From the NCBI RefSeq assembly GCF_009674675.1, contig NZ_WKJC01000002.1:310001-374000 (forward strand): a DNA stretch of 64,000 bases, in the 5' to 3' direction. The notes beneath the pieces were generated by a model, which saw only the letters and a list, made by a program, of their open reading frames with translations, was not told the DNA's origin and made no database searches. A program made the translations under genes and the position numbers. This document shows, piece after piece, positions 48,779 to 58,846 of the stretch. The stretch comes from Kangiella sp. HZ709. GTDB taxonomy: Bacteria; Pseudomonadota; Gammaproteobacteria; Enterobacterales; Kangiellaceae. Positions within the stretch are counted from its first letter, which is position 1. Every line of letters starts with the position of its first letter.

Positions 48779-51022
48779 CTAAAGCGAACCGTATTTGGTG
48801 CGCAAGCGTTGTCTAACCACTTCCGCAATGGTGTTAAATAGAAAGGTAAATAGAAATAATACAAAGGCTGCTAAGAATAGAACGCGATAGTGCGACGAGC
48901 CCAATTCCGACTCAGGCATTTCAACCGCAATATTGGCAGAAAGGGTTCTCATGCCTTCGAAGATATTCATGTCCATAATCGGCGTGTTACCGGTTGCCAT
49001 TAATACAATCATGGTTTCACCAACCGCACGACCTAATCCGATCATCAATGCTGAGAAAATACCTGGACTTGCTGTTGGCAGTACAACGCGCACCATGGTT
49101 TGCCATGGGCTTGCCCCTAAAGCTAAAGAGCCATTGGTTAAATGCTTAGGAACACTAAACACTGCATCTTCAGTAATCGAGAAAATAGTTGGAATCACTG
49201 CAAAACCCATCGCAATACCAACGACCAATGAGTTACGCTGATCGTAATTAATACCAATTGAGTTTAACCAGGCTGGCATATTGCCATCAAACATCGCAGC
49301 TTCGATTGGCTCGCCTAACCAGAATGCAAACATAGTACCGAAGATGATAACGGGGAATAATAAAGCGGCTTGCCAACCATCTGGGATCTTGTGCTTGATT
49401 GAACCCGGAGCCCTATGCCATGCATAACCAAATAAAACGGTCAGGATGGGCAACATAAATAACACTAGGATAATCCCCATTAGGTTTTCTTCGACCATTG
49501 GCGCTAACCATAAACCTGCCAGGAAGCCTAAAATAACCGTTGGCAATGCTTCCATAATCTCAACAGTAGGCTTAACCATGCTCCGCATCTTTGGCGCCAT
49601 AAAGTAAGCGGTAAAGATTGCACCAAATATTGCTAAAGGAACTGCAAATAACATGGCATAGAATGCTGCTTTTAAAGTACCAAAACTTAAAGGCACTAAC
49701 GAAAACTTAGACTCAAAATCATTAGTCGAAGCTGATGATTGCCAGGTTACCGATGGCTCTTCATAACTTTCATACCAAACCTCACCCCATAATGCTGACC
49801 AAGAAATCTCTGGGTGTTCATTTTCAACATCAAATAAATTGGTAGTACCATCTTGCCCCAACACCACCAACTTATTACTACGCGAGTTGATAGCAATCGC
49901 TGTTAATGGCTGGCCAAAATTCACCGTATCCAGATGTCTTTCTGAAGTCGTGTAGAAAACACCGACGCGGCCATTGGCATCAGCGGCAATAAACCCTTTA
50001 CGGCGCTCTTCAGTAATAATATTAGTAATCGCAGCATCAGCTAATTCAAAATCGCGAATTTCAGTAAATAAAAAGTTGTTACCCTCTTCACGTACTGGGA
50101 ACCACTGGGTGATAACACCATTCGAGTCTCCAATTAGAACCGAAGTTTGGCCCAATAAGAACACGGCTTCAGTAACTGTAACGCCTTGCTCTACTAGAGT
50201 TTTAGTTTCAGATAGCTTCCAATCACTTCCTTTCCAACGGTAAACCTGAGATTGGCCATTTTCTGCAATTAGATAGAGCCAGCTAGGACCTTCCGTTGCC
50301 AATATAAATTTAGGAGAGAAATTAAGTTGGATGTTAGATGCTGAGTCTTCTTCTAAAGAGAAACCATCATCAAACATATCTTCTTCAACGGTGTATAATT
50401 TAGAAACAAGCTGATTATCAACCGTTAAAGCGGTAATTAACAAACCATCTTCCCATAGTTTGCCGTTAATCGCTTTGATTGAGCTGTCCGCTAATTCGAA
50501 TGCGTCCTCACCAAACGGATATTCTAAACTTGCGTTGATTTTACGCTTATCGTTTGGGTAAGTAATTTGATATTTCTGAGATACCAGTTTGAATGAGCCA
50601 TCTTCAAAGCCAATAGCCATAAGACCTTTAAGATCCATTTTGCTATAAGCGGTCATTGCCGAATCTGCTTCAAGAGACTCATTCAATATAATATTGTTGG
50701 TTTCTATATCGACAAACTGCATTTCACCGGCATTATTTAAGCTAAAAGCAATTTCGCCGTATTCTTCAACTCCTAAGTAAGCTACTTCAGATTGAGTCCA
50801 TTGAAACTCTTTGTTTAATTCTACACTGGCCGGTTTAAAGATCGGTAAAACCACCCAAAGTAGATAAAAACATATAAGGACAACAGCCGCAATTACCGAA
50901 AGGCCACCAGCAGCAATACCATACCTTGCCAGTAAGTCTTTGATTTTACGACGCTTATGCTTACCACTATGAGTTTGCTCATCTAGCAGCTTGCGAGTCT
51001 TATCTTTGATTGATGTTTCCAT
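48779..51022 (-). CDS. pstC: Phosphate ABC permease PstC with periplasmic propeller-like domain
   Basis: The 747-residue protein, more than twice E. coli PstC, has helix 1 (about 36-62), then about 380 residues of beta-rich sequence with WD-like repeats (for example VVLGQDGTTNLFDVENEHPEIS), and the permease domain from about 455 to the end with the EAA motif NGSLALGASPWQTMVRVVLPTASPG. It pairs with the enlarged PstA. It is the first gene of the minus-strand pst-pho operon and is divergent from the porin gene. Confidence 0.93.
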   Translation of the reverse strand: METSIKDKTRKLLDEQTHSGKHKRRKIKDLLARYGIAAGGLSVIAAVVLICFYLLWVVLPIFKPASVELNKEFQWTQSEVAYLGVEEYGEIAFSLNNAGEMQFVDIETNNIILNESLEADSAMTAYSKMDLKGLMAIGFEDGSFKLVSQKYQITYPNDKRKINASLEYPFGEDAFELADSSIKAINGKLWEDGLLITALTVDNQLVSKLYTVEEDMFDDGFSLEEDSASNIQLNFSPKFILATEGPSWLYLIAENGQSQVYRWKGSDWKLSETKTLVEQGVTVTEAVFLLGQTSVLIGDSNGVITQWFPVREEGNNFLFTEIRDFELADAAITNIITEERRKGFIAADANGRVGVFYTTSERHLDTVNFGQPLTAIAINSRSNKLVVLGQDGTTNLFDVENEHPEISWSALWGEVWYESYEEPSVTWQSSASTNDFESKFSLVPLSFGTLKAAFYAMLFAVPLAIFGAIFTAYFMAPKMRSMVKPTVEIMEALPTVILGFLAGLWLAPMVEENLMGIILVLFMLPILTVLFGYAWHRAPGSIKHKIPDGWQAALLFPVIIFGTMFAFWLGEPIEAAMFDGNMPAWLNSIGINYDQRNSLVVGIAMGFAVIPTIFSITEDAVFSVPKHLTNGSLALGASPWQTMVRVVLPTASPGIFSALMIGLGRAVGETMIVLMATGNTPIMDMNIFEGMRTLSANIAVEMPESELGSSHYRVLFLAAFVLFLFTFLFNTIAEVVRQRLRTKYGSL

Positions 51023-51090
51023 AGCGCCTAGGAATAATATTGGTTGCGAGGGATTATAACGCTCAAATATTACAGTTATGTTAAACCACG

Positions 51091-51115
51091 GTCATAAACA
51101 TTCATACTTTATGAC
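51091..51115. promoter_or_regulatory. Inverted repeat with Pho-like arms upstream of pstC
   Basis: GTCATAAA (51091-51098) and TTTATGAC (51108-51115) form an inverted repeat, spacer 9 bp. Read on the minus strand, TTGTCATAAAG is a good single PhoB unit, but the next 11-bp unit (TATGAATG) is poor. TAACAT (51084-51079) could be the pstC -10. Confidence 0.45.
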
Positions 51116-51198
51116 AACTCAACTGTATAATATTCGTACAGCTATAATTGTATGTAAAGTTCCTTAAAAATCTGCAATTTCATCGTTCTTTAGTCATT

Positions 51199-51232
51199 CT
51201 GTCATTGAATTGTCATATTTAGCCCTTACAAT
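51199..51232 (+). promoter_or_regulatory. Pho box and -10 of the porin gene
   Basis: CTGTCAT-TGAA-TTGTCAT (51199-51216) matches the PhoB consensus at 13 of 14 core positions, with a third partial unit (TAGTCAT) 11 bp upstream. TACAAT (51227-51232) follows 10 nt later as the -10. Confidence 0.85.
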
Positions 51233-51274
51233 GCGCAGCGTCTATTAAATAAAACCCTCTTTTTGGAGATGACA

Positions 51275-52399
51275 ATGAAATTGAAATTATTAGCAGTAGC
51301 TGTTGCAGCTGCAATCACTACACCAGCAGCATTTGCTGAAAACTCTTCAGTTAAAGCTGGTAAAGGCATCACAGTTAAAACTGGTGATACTTCATTAAAT
51401 ATCGGCGGTCGATTAATGTTTGACTTTGACTACTTTGATGGCGACGCTTTCGCAAGTGGCGATACATCGGGATCTGACTCAGAGATTCGTCGCGCGCGTT
51501 TATTCGCAAAAGGAAAAGTTGGCAAAAACTGGGAAGCAAAATTACGTGCAGACTTTAAAGAAGACGGCTCAACTAAATTTGACGAAGCATACTTAAAGTA
51601 TAAAGGCTGGGACTTTGCAGATTTAACTATCGGTACTCACAAAGCAAACTTTGGTTTAGAGCAAGTGACTTCATCTAAAGATATCACTGCTATCGAGCGT
51701 ACTATGGCAACTAATGCTTTCACCATCGGTAACAAAAAAGGTATCGCTTTAAGTAAAGGCACTAACGACTACACTTGGGGTTTAGGCGTTTATGATTTAG
51801 GTGATGAAGGTAATCACATTGCTACAGCTGTTACTGGTCGTTTGACTTTCTCACCTGTTAATACTAAAGAAGAAGTTTTCCACTTAGGTGCTGGCTTTAC
51901 AAAGCAGCGTTTAGCAAATGATGAATTTAAAAATGCTGATCAGCGTTTAGAAATCCACTTAGCTGATGAAAAAGTTGGTTCAGGCACAATCGTTGGCCAA
52001 AGCTTTAGCGGTTATAACTTAGAAGTAGCCTATGCTGCAGGTCCTTTCCATGCACAAGGTGAATACTACGATGGCGAAGTTGATGGCGGCAATGACACAG
52101 ATTTAACTGGTTACTATGCTCAGGTCGGCTACATCATCACAGGTGAATCTCGTCCATACAGCAAAGGTAAATTCAAGCGTGTTAAACCAAAAGGTAAAGA
52201 TGGTGCTTGGGAAGTATTCGGTCGCTGGAGTTCTTATGAGCCAGGTACCGATGAAGCTGAAGCTTTAACTTTAGGTTTAAACTACTATGCTAACAATGCT
52301 ATTCGCGTTGGTTTAAACTACGTAATGGGTGATTTAACTGAAGGCGGCGTCAACAAAGACGGTAATGCTTTCGCAGTACGCGTTCAATACGTATTCTAA
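51275..52399 (+). CDS. Phosphate-selective porin (OprO/OprP family)
   Basis: This 374-residue outer-membrane porin has a signal peptide (AAFA|ENS, about 22), alternating amphipathic strands and a terminal VQYVF that ends in Phe for BAM recognition. The N-terminal strand NIGGRLMFDFDYFDGD and EIRRARLFAKGKVGKNWEAKLRADF resemble OprO/OprP, which admit phosphate or polyphosphate. The start chosen is ATG 51275 (GGAG 6 nt upstream); TTG 51263 is in frame but lacks a site. A Pho box lies upstream, tying it to phosphate starvation together with the divergent pst operon. Confidence 0.92.
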   Translation: MKLKLLAVAVAAAITTPAAFAENSSVKAGKGITVKTGDTSLNIGGRLMFDFDYFDGDAFASGDTSGSDSEIRRARLFAKGKVGKNWEAKLRADFKEDGSTKFDEAYLKYKGWDFADLTIGTHKANFGLEQVTSSKDITAIERTMATNAFTIGNKKGIALSKGTNDYTWGLGVYDLGDEGNHIATAVTGRLTFSPVNTKEEVFHLGAGFTKQRLANDEFKNADQRLEIHLADEKVGSGTIVGQSFSGYNLEVAYAAGPFHAQGEYYDGEVDGGNDTDLTGYYAQVGYIITGESRPYSKGKFKRVKPKGKDGAWEVFGRWSSYEPGTDEAEALTLGLNYYANNAIRVGLNYVMGDLTEGGVNKDGNAFAVRVQYVF

Positions 52400-52414
52400 T
52401 AAGTTATCACTTAT

Positions 52415-52442
52415 AAAAAAGCGCCTTTATGGCGCTTTTTTT
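52415..52442 (+). terminator. Terminator of the porin gene
   Basis: AAAAAAGCGCC, TTTAT, GGCGCTTTTTTT. The stem is GCGCC (52421-52425) with GGCGC (52431-52435). Confidence 0.9.
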
Positions 52443-52564
52443 GTGTCTGTAATGCTCCACTATAAGTACATAGTAAGGTGAAAATTTACTAGCCGTTTTC
52501 TCACTGTTGCAACTTAACCTGAAACATTTAAGATGTAGTAATTACTAATAGCCTATATAAAACT

Positions 52565-53644
52565 ATGTGGGACAAGTTTTTAAATTCAATTACTAATAAT
52601 TGGCAAGGAATTGCATGGCCGGCTCTAACTTTGATCCTCGGCTATTTCATCTATCAGCTTTTACAAAGGTATTTCTTACACAAAGAAAAAGCTTCCAATA
52701 ATGCCGTTCTACAAAGGCAGATCACCAGCTTTATTTTTATCCTTTTCCTAGTGATAACCTTCGTCTTAGTACTACCAATTAAAGACAGTATGCAAAGCCA
52801 AATTATTGGGCTTATTGGTATATTGCTTTCGGCTTCAATTGCTTTAAGTTCGACTACTTTTCTGGGTAATTTAATGGCTGGTATTTGGCTTCGCTCGGTC
52901 AAAAACTTTCGAGTAGGAGACTTTGTAGAAATAAAGGACCATTTTGGCAGGGTTTCTGCCCGAGGATTACTGCATATAGAAATACAAAATCGAGAGCGGG
53001 ATTTAATTACCCTACCGAATATGTTTTTAGTCGCCAATCCCGTCACGGTTATGCATAACGATGGCACGATTATTAGTATTGAAGTATCACTTGGTTATGA
53101 TGTCGACCACTCCATTATCGAACCTATTTTATGCCAAGCAGCCCTCAAAGCTGGATTAGATAATCCATATGTCTATATAGAATCCTTAGGTGATTTTTCT
53201 ATTGTTTATAAAGTTCATGGCTTAGCAAAAGAGATAAACACTATGCTTTCGGCTCGCTCGAGACTGAACTCTTGTGTTTTAGATGCATTGCATGAAGCTA
53301 ATGTTGAAATTGTTTCTCCCTCTTTTATGAACCAACGTCAAGTTTCAGAGCAAATGTTTATCCCTACGGAACGTATTCGAAAAACAAACTCAAAGATAAA
53401 TCCTGAAGATGTTATTTTTGATAAAGCTGAAAAAGCTGAAAAACTAGATGACCACCGAAAAGCACATCGTGACTTACTTGCAGAGATCAGCAAACTCAAA
53501 TCTGCTATTAAGGATGAAAGCGATACTGCTAACAAAGATCAATTAACTGCAAGGCTAGACAAACTGATTGCACGCGAAGAAAAAACACATCGGTATCTGA
53601 AGGCGAAAGAACAAGAAATTAACTTAGAGGGAAAAGATAAATAG
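52565..53644 (+). CDS. MscS-family mechanosensitive channel with C-terminal coiled coil
   Basis: The 359-residue protein has three hydrophobic helices (about 15-35, 50-68, 75-100), the MscS beta domain (FRVGDFVEIKDHFGRVSARGLLHIEIQNRERDLITLPN, about 115-155), a mixed alpha/beta domain (about 165-255) and a charged C-terminal extension (about 285-355) rich in Lys and Glu that is likely coiled coil. It is a small MscS-type channel that would release solutes on osmotic shock. The start ATG 52565 lacks a clear ribosome site. Confidence 0.87.
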   Translation: MWDKFLNSITNNWQGIAWPALTLILGYFIYQLLQRYFLHKEKASNNAVLQRQITSFIFILFLVITFVLVLPIKDSMQSQIIGLIGILLSASIALSSTTFLGNLMAGIWLRSVKNFRVGDFVEIKDHFGRVSARGLLHIEIQNRERDLITLPNMFLVANPVTVMHNDGTIISIEVSLGYDVDHSIIEPILCQAALKAGLDNPYVYIESLGDFSIVYKVHGLAKEINTMLSARSRLNSCVLDALHEANVEIVSPSFMNQRQVSEQMFIPTERIRKTNSKINPEDVIFDKAEKAEKLDDHRKAHRDLLAEISKLKSAIKDESDTANKDQLTARLDKLIAREEKTHRYLKAKEQEINLEGKDK

Positions 53645-53650
53645 GAATCA

Positions 53651-53680
53651 CAAAAAAGCGCCTCGAAGGGCGCTTTTTTA
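53651..53680. terminator. Bidirectional terminator
   Basis: AAAAAAGCGCC (53652-53662), TCGAAG, GGCGCTTTTTT (53669-53679), between the convergent MscS-type and BI-1 genes. Confidence 0.92.
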
Positions 53681-53689
53681 ATTGAAATG

Positions 53690-54406
53690 TTAGTCTTCGC
53701 CAAAGGCCATGAAAAGACGTAACACGTAGATAAATAGCATTGCTATACTTGAGAATAAATGAATCGAAGCAGCCACATATTTATCTTCAGGGTAATGATG
53801 AATAATGTTAGAAGTATCGTACAAAATTGATGCTCCAGAAATACCAATCATAATCACGCTGAACCAAATACCTAAGTTATAGCCAAAAATGAAACCGCCT
53901 ACAATAGCTACTAATGCTAGTCCAACCCCCCAGTAAACTAAGCCTTTTAAGAATGAAAAGTCTTTGCGAGTGAAAAAGGCGATTGCAGTGAGGATAGCCG
54001 TACCAGCCAAAGTTACACCGACTGCACTCTCAATCATGCCAGGTGCCTTCACAATAGCCATTAATAATAGCGGCGAGAAAAATACTGCATATAAGGCGGT
54101 GAATATTACAAGGTTCAAGTACTGAACAGCTTTAGAATCACTAGAGCCAGCATACCTTGAGGCAAACCATCCTATACCTACAAAGGCTGCGACCATAGCA
54201 ATCATCCCAATGGTACCTAAGGAAGACATAAATATGGCTATCTTAGTAGATATACCAGACTGATAAAGATAGACGCTGATCAGCGTGAAAGCAATGATCG
54301 CTGCCAACAAATGATTATAAGTTTTTGTAATAAATGCACTTCTACGATCAACGCTTACCTGACTTACAGGTGTTCTATAAGCATCATTAACTTCTTGGTA
54401 ACTCAT
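53690..54406 (-). CDS. Bax inhibitor-1/YccA-family membrane protein
   Basis: The 238-residue protein has a polar N-terminus (VSVDRRSAFITKTYNHL) and seven hydrophobic helices, matching the BI-1/YccA/YbhL family. The C-terminal segment SGASILYDTSNIIHHYPEDKYVAASIHLFSSI carries the conserved aspartates of the family's proton/calcium site. In E. coli, YccA modulates FtsH. GAGG precedes the ATG. The gene follows ssb on the same strand after 63 bp. Confidence 0.92.
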   Translation of the reverse strand: MSYQEVNDAYRTPVSQVSVDRRSAFITKTYNHLLAAIIAFTLISVYLYQSGISTKIAIFMSSLGTIGMIAMVAAFVGIGWFASRYAGSSDSKAVQYLNLVIFTALYAVFFSPLLLMAIVKAPGMIESAVGVTLAGTAILTAIAFFTRKDFSFLKGLVYWGVGLALVAIVGGFIFGYNLGIWFSVIMIGISGASILYDTSNIIHHYPEDKYVAASIHLFSSIAMLFIYVLRLFMAFGED

Positions 54407-54469
54407 ATTCTTTCCTCAAACAATAATTTTTGTGTGTATAACCTTCGATGCTGCCGAATAAAAACATAT

Positions 54470-54934
54470 TTAAAACGGAATATCATCATCAAAATCGTCG
54501 TCTACCGGCGGGGCTACTGGCGCTTGTTGTTGCGGCTTTTGTGGCGCAGAACCTTGTCCACCAAAGGCAGCTTCACCGCCACCTTGACGGCCACCTAACA
54601 TTTGCATCACGCCATTAAAGTCTAATACCACTTCAGTAGTGTAACGATCGGCCCCCGATTGATCTTGCCATTTACGAGTTTGTAATTTGCCTTCTAAATA
54701 GACCTGCGAGCCTTTGCGTAAATATTCACCAGCAATTTCCGCCAACTTGCCAAAGATCACCACACGGTGCCATTCGGTTTTTTCTTGTTGCTGACCTGTA
54801 TTCTTATCTTTCCAAGTTTCCGAAGTAGCAATAGTAAGGTTGGCGATACCTCGACCATCTGGAGTGTATCTAACTTCCGGATCTTTTCCTAAATTACCGA
54901 CTAAAATAACTTTATTTACGCCACGACTGGCCAT
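54470..54934 (-). CDS. ssb: Single-stranded DNA-binding protein
   Basis: The 154-residue SSB has an N-terminal OB fold ([33 protein letters not shown] start, [34 protein letters not shown]), a Gln/Pro/Gly-rich linker, and the acidic [10 protein letters not shown] tail used to recruit repair and replication proteins. It is divergent from uvrA as in E. coli, and a LexA-like box lies between. GGAGG precedes the ATG. Confidence 0.97.
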   Translation of the reverse strand: MASRGVNKVILVGNLGKDPEVRYTPDGRGIANLTIATSETWKDKNTGQQQEKTEWHRVVIFGKLAEIAGEYLRKGSQVYLEGKLQTRKWQDQSGADRYTTEVVLDFNGVMQMLGGRQGGGEAAFGGQGSAPQKPQQQAPVAPPVDDDFDDDIPF

Positions 54935-55297
54935 GCTGCCTCCAAAATGCTTTTTATTTCAATTAGTTATTAATTTAATATTAATATAATTGGGCTTATT
55001 TTATAAAATTCAATCGCACTATCTTATCTGCTTTTATAGGCTAAAGGTAGCACTGATTATGCAAATTAAGAGTAAAGCAATATGAACTCAAGCTCCATCG
55101 TTTTTTTCTCAAACAAGCTAAGCCAAAATCTGTAAAAAATTGCAGATATCAGCTTAATTTAAATCAGCTTTAGCATTTCGCCAAACCGTAAAAAGGGTTA
55201 TAGTTACTGGTTTGTTGGGCTTTTTGACATAAGTCCATGATTTTGAATTTTTACTCGAAACTGAATTTAAATTAGCATTGATTTGCGGAATATCTCT
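54935..55297. promoter_or_regulatory. ssb/uvrA divergent region with LexA-like box
   Basis: This 363-bp stretch contains no gene that I can support. CTGTAAAAAATTGCAG (55130-55145) fits CTG-N10-CAG and matches the LexA consensus CTGT-N8-ACAG except for one A to G change. It lies 153 bp from uvrA and 196 bp from ssb. The gap before ssb (54960-55010) is extremely AT-rich. SOS control is inferred from the site and from E. coli precedent. Confidence 0.55.
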
Positions 55298-58123
55298 ATG
55301 GATAAAATCGAAATACGCGGCGCCAAAACCCATAACCTTAAGAACGTCGATTTGACCTTGCCTCGTGACAAGCTGATTGTGATCACAGGCTTATCCGGTT
55401 CTGGCAAGTCATCTTTGGCTTTTGATACGTTATACGCCGAAGGGCAGCGTCGTTATGTGGAGTCATTATCGGCTTATGCGCGTCAATTTTTATCCTTGAT
55501 GGAAAAGCCCGATGTGGAACATATTGAAGGATTATCACCGGCGATTTCTATTGAGCAAAAATCGACTTCTCATAATCCGCGCTCAACGGTCGGGACTATC
55601 ACCGAAATTTATGACTACTTGCGTTTATTATTTGCACGAGTCGGTACGCCGCATTGCCCTACTCACCAATTACCTTTGGAAGCTCAAACCGTTTCGCAAA
55701 TGGTTGATTTAGTATTAGAGCAGCCTGAAGGCTCAAAATTAATGTTGTTATCGCCAGTGGTTCAAAACCGTAAAGGCGAGCATGTGCAACTGATACAAGA
55801 GTTGCAAGCTAAAGGCTTCGTACGCGCTCGAATTGATGGCACTGTGTATGATCTTGCTGAAGCGCCAGAACTCGACCTCTATAAGAAACATACAATTGAA
55901 GTGATTGTTGACCGCTTTAAAGTCAAAGAGGGCTTACAACAGCGACTGGCCGAATCTTTTGAAACGGCCTTAGAGCTATCTGAGGGTATTGCCCGTGTTA
56001 TGTCTATGGATGGAGATCCTGACTTTGAGGAAATGGTCTTCTCGGCAAAATATGCCTGCCCTACTTGTGGCCATTCTATTCCAGAATTAGAACCCAGAAT
56101 TTTCTCGTTTAATAATCCTGCTGGGGCTTGCCAAACCTGTGACGGTTTAGGCGTTGATCAGTTCTTCGACCCTGACAAAATCATTACTAATGATGATGTG
56201 TCACTGGCAGGAGGAGCTATCCGCGGCTGGGATAGACGCAATGTGTATTATTTCCACATGCTTAAATCATTAGCCAAGCACTACAAATTCGATATTGAAT
56301 CACCTTGGGCATCTCTGACTAAAAAAATTCAAAAGGTCATTTTGTTTGGTAGTGGTAACACCGAAATCGAGTTTGAATACAATAATGATAAAGGCGCAGT
56401 GTATCGTCGCACTCATACCTTTGAGGGCATTATTCCTAATATGCAGCGTCGTTTTCGCGAAACTGAATCTGGTGCCGTACGGGATGATTTAATCAAATAC
56501 ATGACCACTCAATCATGTGGAGATTGCGACGCTACCCGTTTAAATGAAAATTCACGCAACGTATTTATCGATGGCACCGCAATTCATCAAGTGACTCGCT
56601 GGTCAATCGAAGATGCTTATAACTATTTTGAAAACTTATCCCTTCCAGGAAAGCGAGGCGAAATTGCTTCTAAAGTTCTGAAAGAAATTGGCGATCGCTT
56701 AAGTTTCTTGGTCAATGTTGGCCTCGATTATCTCACTATGGAGCGTAGTGCCGATACTTTATCAGGCGGTGAAGCGCAACGTATTCGACTGGCTAGCCAA
56801 ATTGGTGCTGGGCTAGTAGGCGTTATGTATATTCTCGATGAACCATCGATTGGTCTGCATCAAAGAGATAATGATCGCTTGTTAAAAACTCTAAACCATT
56901 TGCGCGATTTAGGTAATACTGTAATCGTGGTTGAGCATGACGAAGATGCCATTCGAGCTGCTGACTATATCGTCGATATTGGTCCTGGTGCAGGCGTGCA
57001 TGGCGGTGAAGTGGTTGGTAAAGGTTCGCTTGCGCAAATTAAGAAAAATAAAAATTCTTTAACCGCGCAGTATTTAACTGGCGCTAAAGAAATTTCGGTT
57101 CCAGCTGAACGCACACCGTACAATAAAAAGAAAACTATTCAGTTAACTGGCGCGGAAGGTAACAACTTAACTAGTGTTAATCTTGAAATCCCTGTTGGCT
57201 TAATGACTTGCGTGACTGGTGTTTCAGGTTCAGGTAAATCGACACTAATTAACGATACACTTTATCCAATTGTTGCCCGCGAAATTAATCGCTCAAGCTT
57301 ACAACCTAAAAAATATAATTCAATTTCTGGTTTAGACCATATTGATAAAGTCGTTGATATTGATCAGTCGCCAATTGGCCGAACGCCTCGCTCGAACCCT
57401 GCAACTTACACCGGGATTTTCACCCCTATTCGCGAGTTGTTTGCTGGTACTCAAGAGTCACGCTCGCGCGGTTATAAGCCTGGACGCTTTAGCTTCAATG
57501 TAAAAGGTGGACGCTGTGAAGCCTGTCAAGGCGATGGCGTTATCAAAGTCGAGATGCACTTCTTACCGGATGTTTATGTGGCTTGCGATGTCTGTAAAGG
57601 CAAACGCTACAATCGAGAAACTTTAGAAATTACCTATAAAGGTAAGAATATTCATGAGGTTTTAGATTTAACGGTTGAAGACGCGCGAGAATATTTTGAC
57701 GCCATCCCTGTGATAGCTCGTAAACTGCAAACCTTAATTGATGTTGGCTTGTCATATATCAAGCTCGGTCAATCCGCTACTACCCTTTCCGGTGGTGAAG
57801 CACAAAGGGTCAAGCTCTCTCGCGAACTCTCGAAACGAGACACCGGAAAAACCTTATACATACTGGATGAACCTACTACCGGCTTACATTTCCATGATGT
57901 TAATCAGCTACTACAAGTACTGCATCGATTACGCGATCACGGTAATACCTTAATCGTTATTGAGCACAATTTAGATGTCATCAAAACCGCTGACTGGATT
58001 GTAGACTTAGGCCCAGAAGGTGGCAGTAAAGGCGGACAAATTATCGCTACTGGTACGCCAGAAAAAGTCTCTAAGACTAAGGGCTCATTTACTGGTAAAT
58101 ATCTCAAGCCGCTTTTGAAGTAA
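55298..58123 (+). CDS. uvrA: Excinuclease ABC subunit A
   Basis: UvrA scans DNA for bulky damage and loads UvrB. The 941-residue protein has two ABC modules: Walker [10 protein letters not shown] (about 31) and GVSGSGKST (about 642), signatures [14 protein letters not shown] and [15 protein letters not shown], Walker [10 protein letters not shown] and LDEPTTGLH. Zinc motifs CPTCG...CQTC (about 254-280) and CEACQGDG...CDVCKG (about 740-770) are present. I chose ATG 55298 because the family N-terminus begins [12 protein letters not shown] 55283 is in frame with no better site. It is monocistronic with a terminator. Confidence 0.97.
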   Translation: MDKIEIRGAKTHNLKNVDLTLPRDKLIVITGLSGSGKSSLAFDTLYAEGQRRYVESLSAYARQFLSLMEKPDVEHIEGLSPAISIEQKSTSHNPRSTVGTITEIYDYLRLLFARVGTPHCPTHQLPLEAQTVSQMVDLVLEQPEGSKLMLLSPVVQNRKGEHVQLIQELQAKGFVRARIDGTVYDLAEAPELDLYKKHTIEVIVDRFKVKEGLQQRLAESFETALELSEGIARVMSMDGDPDFEEMVFSAKYACPTCGHSIPELEPRIFSFNNPAGACQTCDGLGVDQFFDPDKIITNDDVSLAGGAIRGWDRRNVYYFHMLKSLAKHYKFDIESPWASLTKKIQKVILFGSGNTEIEFEYNNDKGAVYRRTHTFEGIIPNMQRRFRETESGAVRDDLIKYMTTQSCGDCDATRLNENSRNVFIDGTAIHQVTRWSIEDAYNYFENLSLPGKRGEIASKVLKEIGDRLSFLVNVGLDYLTMERSADTLSGGEAQRIRLASQIGAGLVGVMYILDEPSIGLHQRDNDRLLKTLNHLRDLGNTVIVVEHDEDAIRAADYIVDIGPGAGVHGGEVVGKGSLAQIKKNKNSLTAQYLTGAKEISVPAERTPYNKKKTIQLTGAEGNNLTSVNLEIPVGLMTCVTGVSGSGKSTLINDTLYPIVAREINRSSLQPKKYNSISGLDHIDKVVDIDQSPIGRTPRSNPATYTGIFTPIRELFAGTQESRSRGYKPGRFSFNVKGGRCEACQGDGVIKVEMHFLPDVYVACDVCKGKRYNRETLEITYKGKNIHEVLDLTVEDAREYFDAIPVIARKLQTLIDVGLSYIKLGQSATTLSGGEAQRVKLSRELSKRDTGKTLYILDEPTTGLHFHDVNQLLQVLHRLRDHGNTLIVIEHNLDVIKTADWIVDLGPEGGSKGGQIIATGTPEKVSKTKGSFTGKYLKPLLK

Positions 58124-58136
58124 AAGGGTACCTTTT

Positions 58137-58165
58137 AAAAAAGCCAGCTTTACGCTGGCTTTTTT
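58137..58165 (+). terminator. Terminator of uvrA
   Basis: AAAAAAGCCAGC (58137-58148), TTTAC, GCTGGCTTTTTT (58154-58165). Confidence 0.92.
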
Positions 58166-58259
58166 ATAGACTTTTTAAGCCTCCTAAATAATTCTTATAA
58201 TGTGAAGCTTACTTAAGTGTTATATTAACTTTAATTTTCTAGTAAATTAAGGAGGATAT

Positions 58260-58733
58260 ATGCGAATCATACTTTTAGGACTGGTATCATTAATTATTAT
58301 TTCTTGCCAATCGCTTACGTCAACTAACTCTTCATTACCAATTAAAGGATCTAATAAAGCATCCAATGATTCATGCTCAGGCGCAATTTATCATCAGTAT
58401 GTTAGCGGACGTTCTGGTCACACCTTATCAAGCTGGACCAGCTGCAACGTGGTTGGCGGCTTAATTAAGATGGTAGCTTCTGCAAATGGTTGCTGCAGTA
58501 CTAACAATCAAACCTGGCCCGTCAGCATAACGTTCGATAAAGCTAGCGAAATCGCTGTATTACAAATTAACCGTTACAAATTTACCGCAACTAAAAATGA
58601 CCATCGATTTGAGATTCAAAGGTCAGACAACGGCAAAGAGCTTTATTTCAAATTTAACGTTGAAACTAGAGATGACTCTGGGAAATATTTACGGGTAAAA
58701 GCTAACTCCTGGTTTTACGTGATAGACCAATAA
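58260..58733 (+). CDS. Hypothetical cysteine-containing lipoprotein
   Basis: I do not recognise this 157-residue protein. It has a lipobox (IISC, Cys about 16), a Ser/Asn-rich linker, then a compact beta domain (about 38-155) with four cysteines after the lipidated one (DSCSG, TSCNV and NGCCS) that could form disulfides in the periplasm. It has a strong ribosome site, TAAGGAGG, and is monocistronic. No clear terminator follows on the plus strand. Confidence 0.7.
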   Translation: MRIILLGLVSLIIISCQSLTSTNSSLPIKGSNKASNDSCSGAIYHQYVSGRSGHTLSSWTSCNVVGGLIKMVASANGCCSTNNQTWPVSITFDKASEIAVLQINRYKFTATKNDHRFEIQRSDNGKELYFKFNVETRDDSGKYLRVKANSWFYVIDQ

Positions 58734-58758
58734 ACGATATTTATAAATACTAACCTAT

Positions 58759-58790
58759 AAAAAAGCCCAGAGGGGGTAGTATCTCTGGGC
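58759..58790 (-). terminator. Minus-strand terminator of the small membrane-protein gene
   Basis: On the minus strand GCCCAGAG (58790-58783), 10-nt loop, CTCTGGGC (58772-58765), then TTTTTT. The plus-strand tail (TTACTTGC) is not T-rich, so it serves the leftward transcript containing the ORF at 58847-58927. Confidence 0.82.
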
Positions 58791-58846
58791 TTACTTGCTA
58801 TCCTTGGCTTTAACTGACAATTCCTTTAATTGTTCTCTTATTTTTT

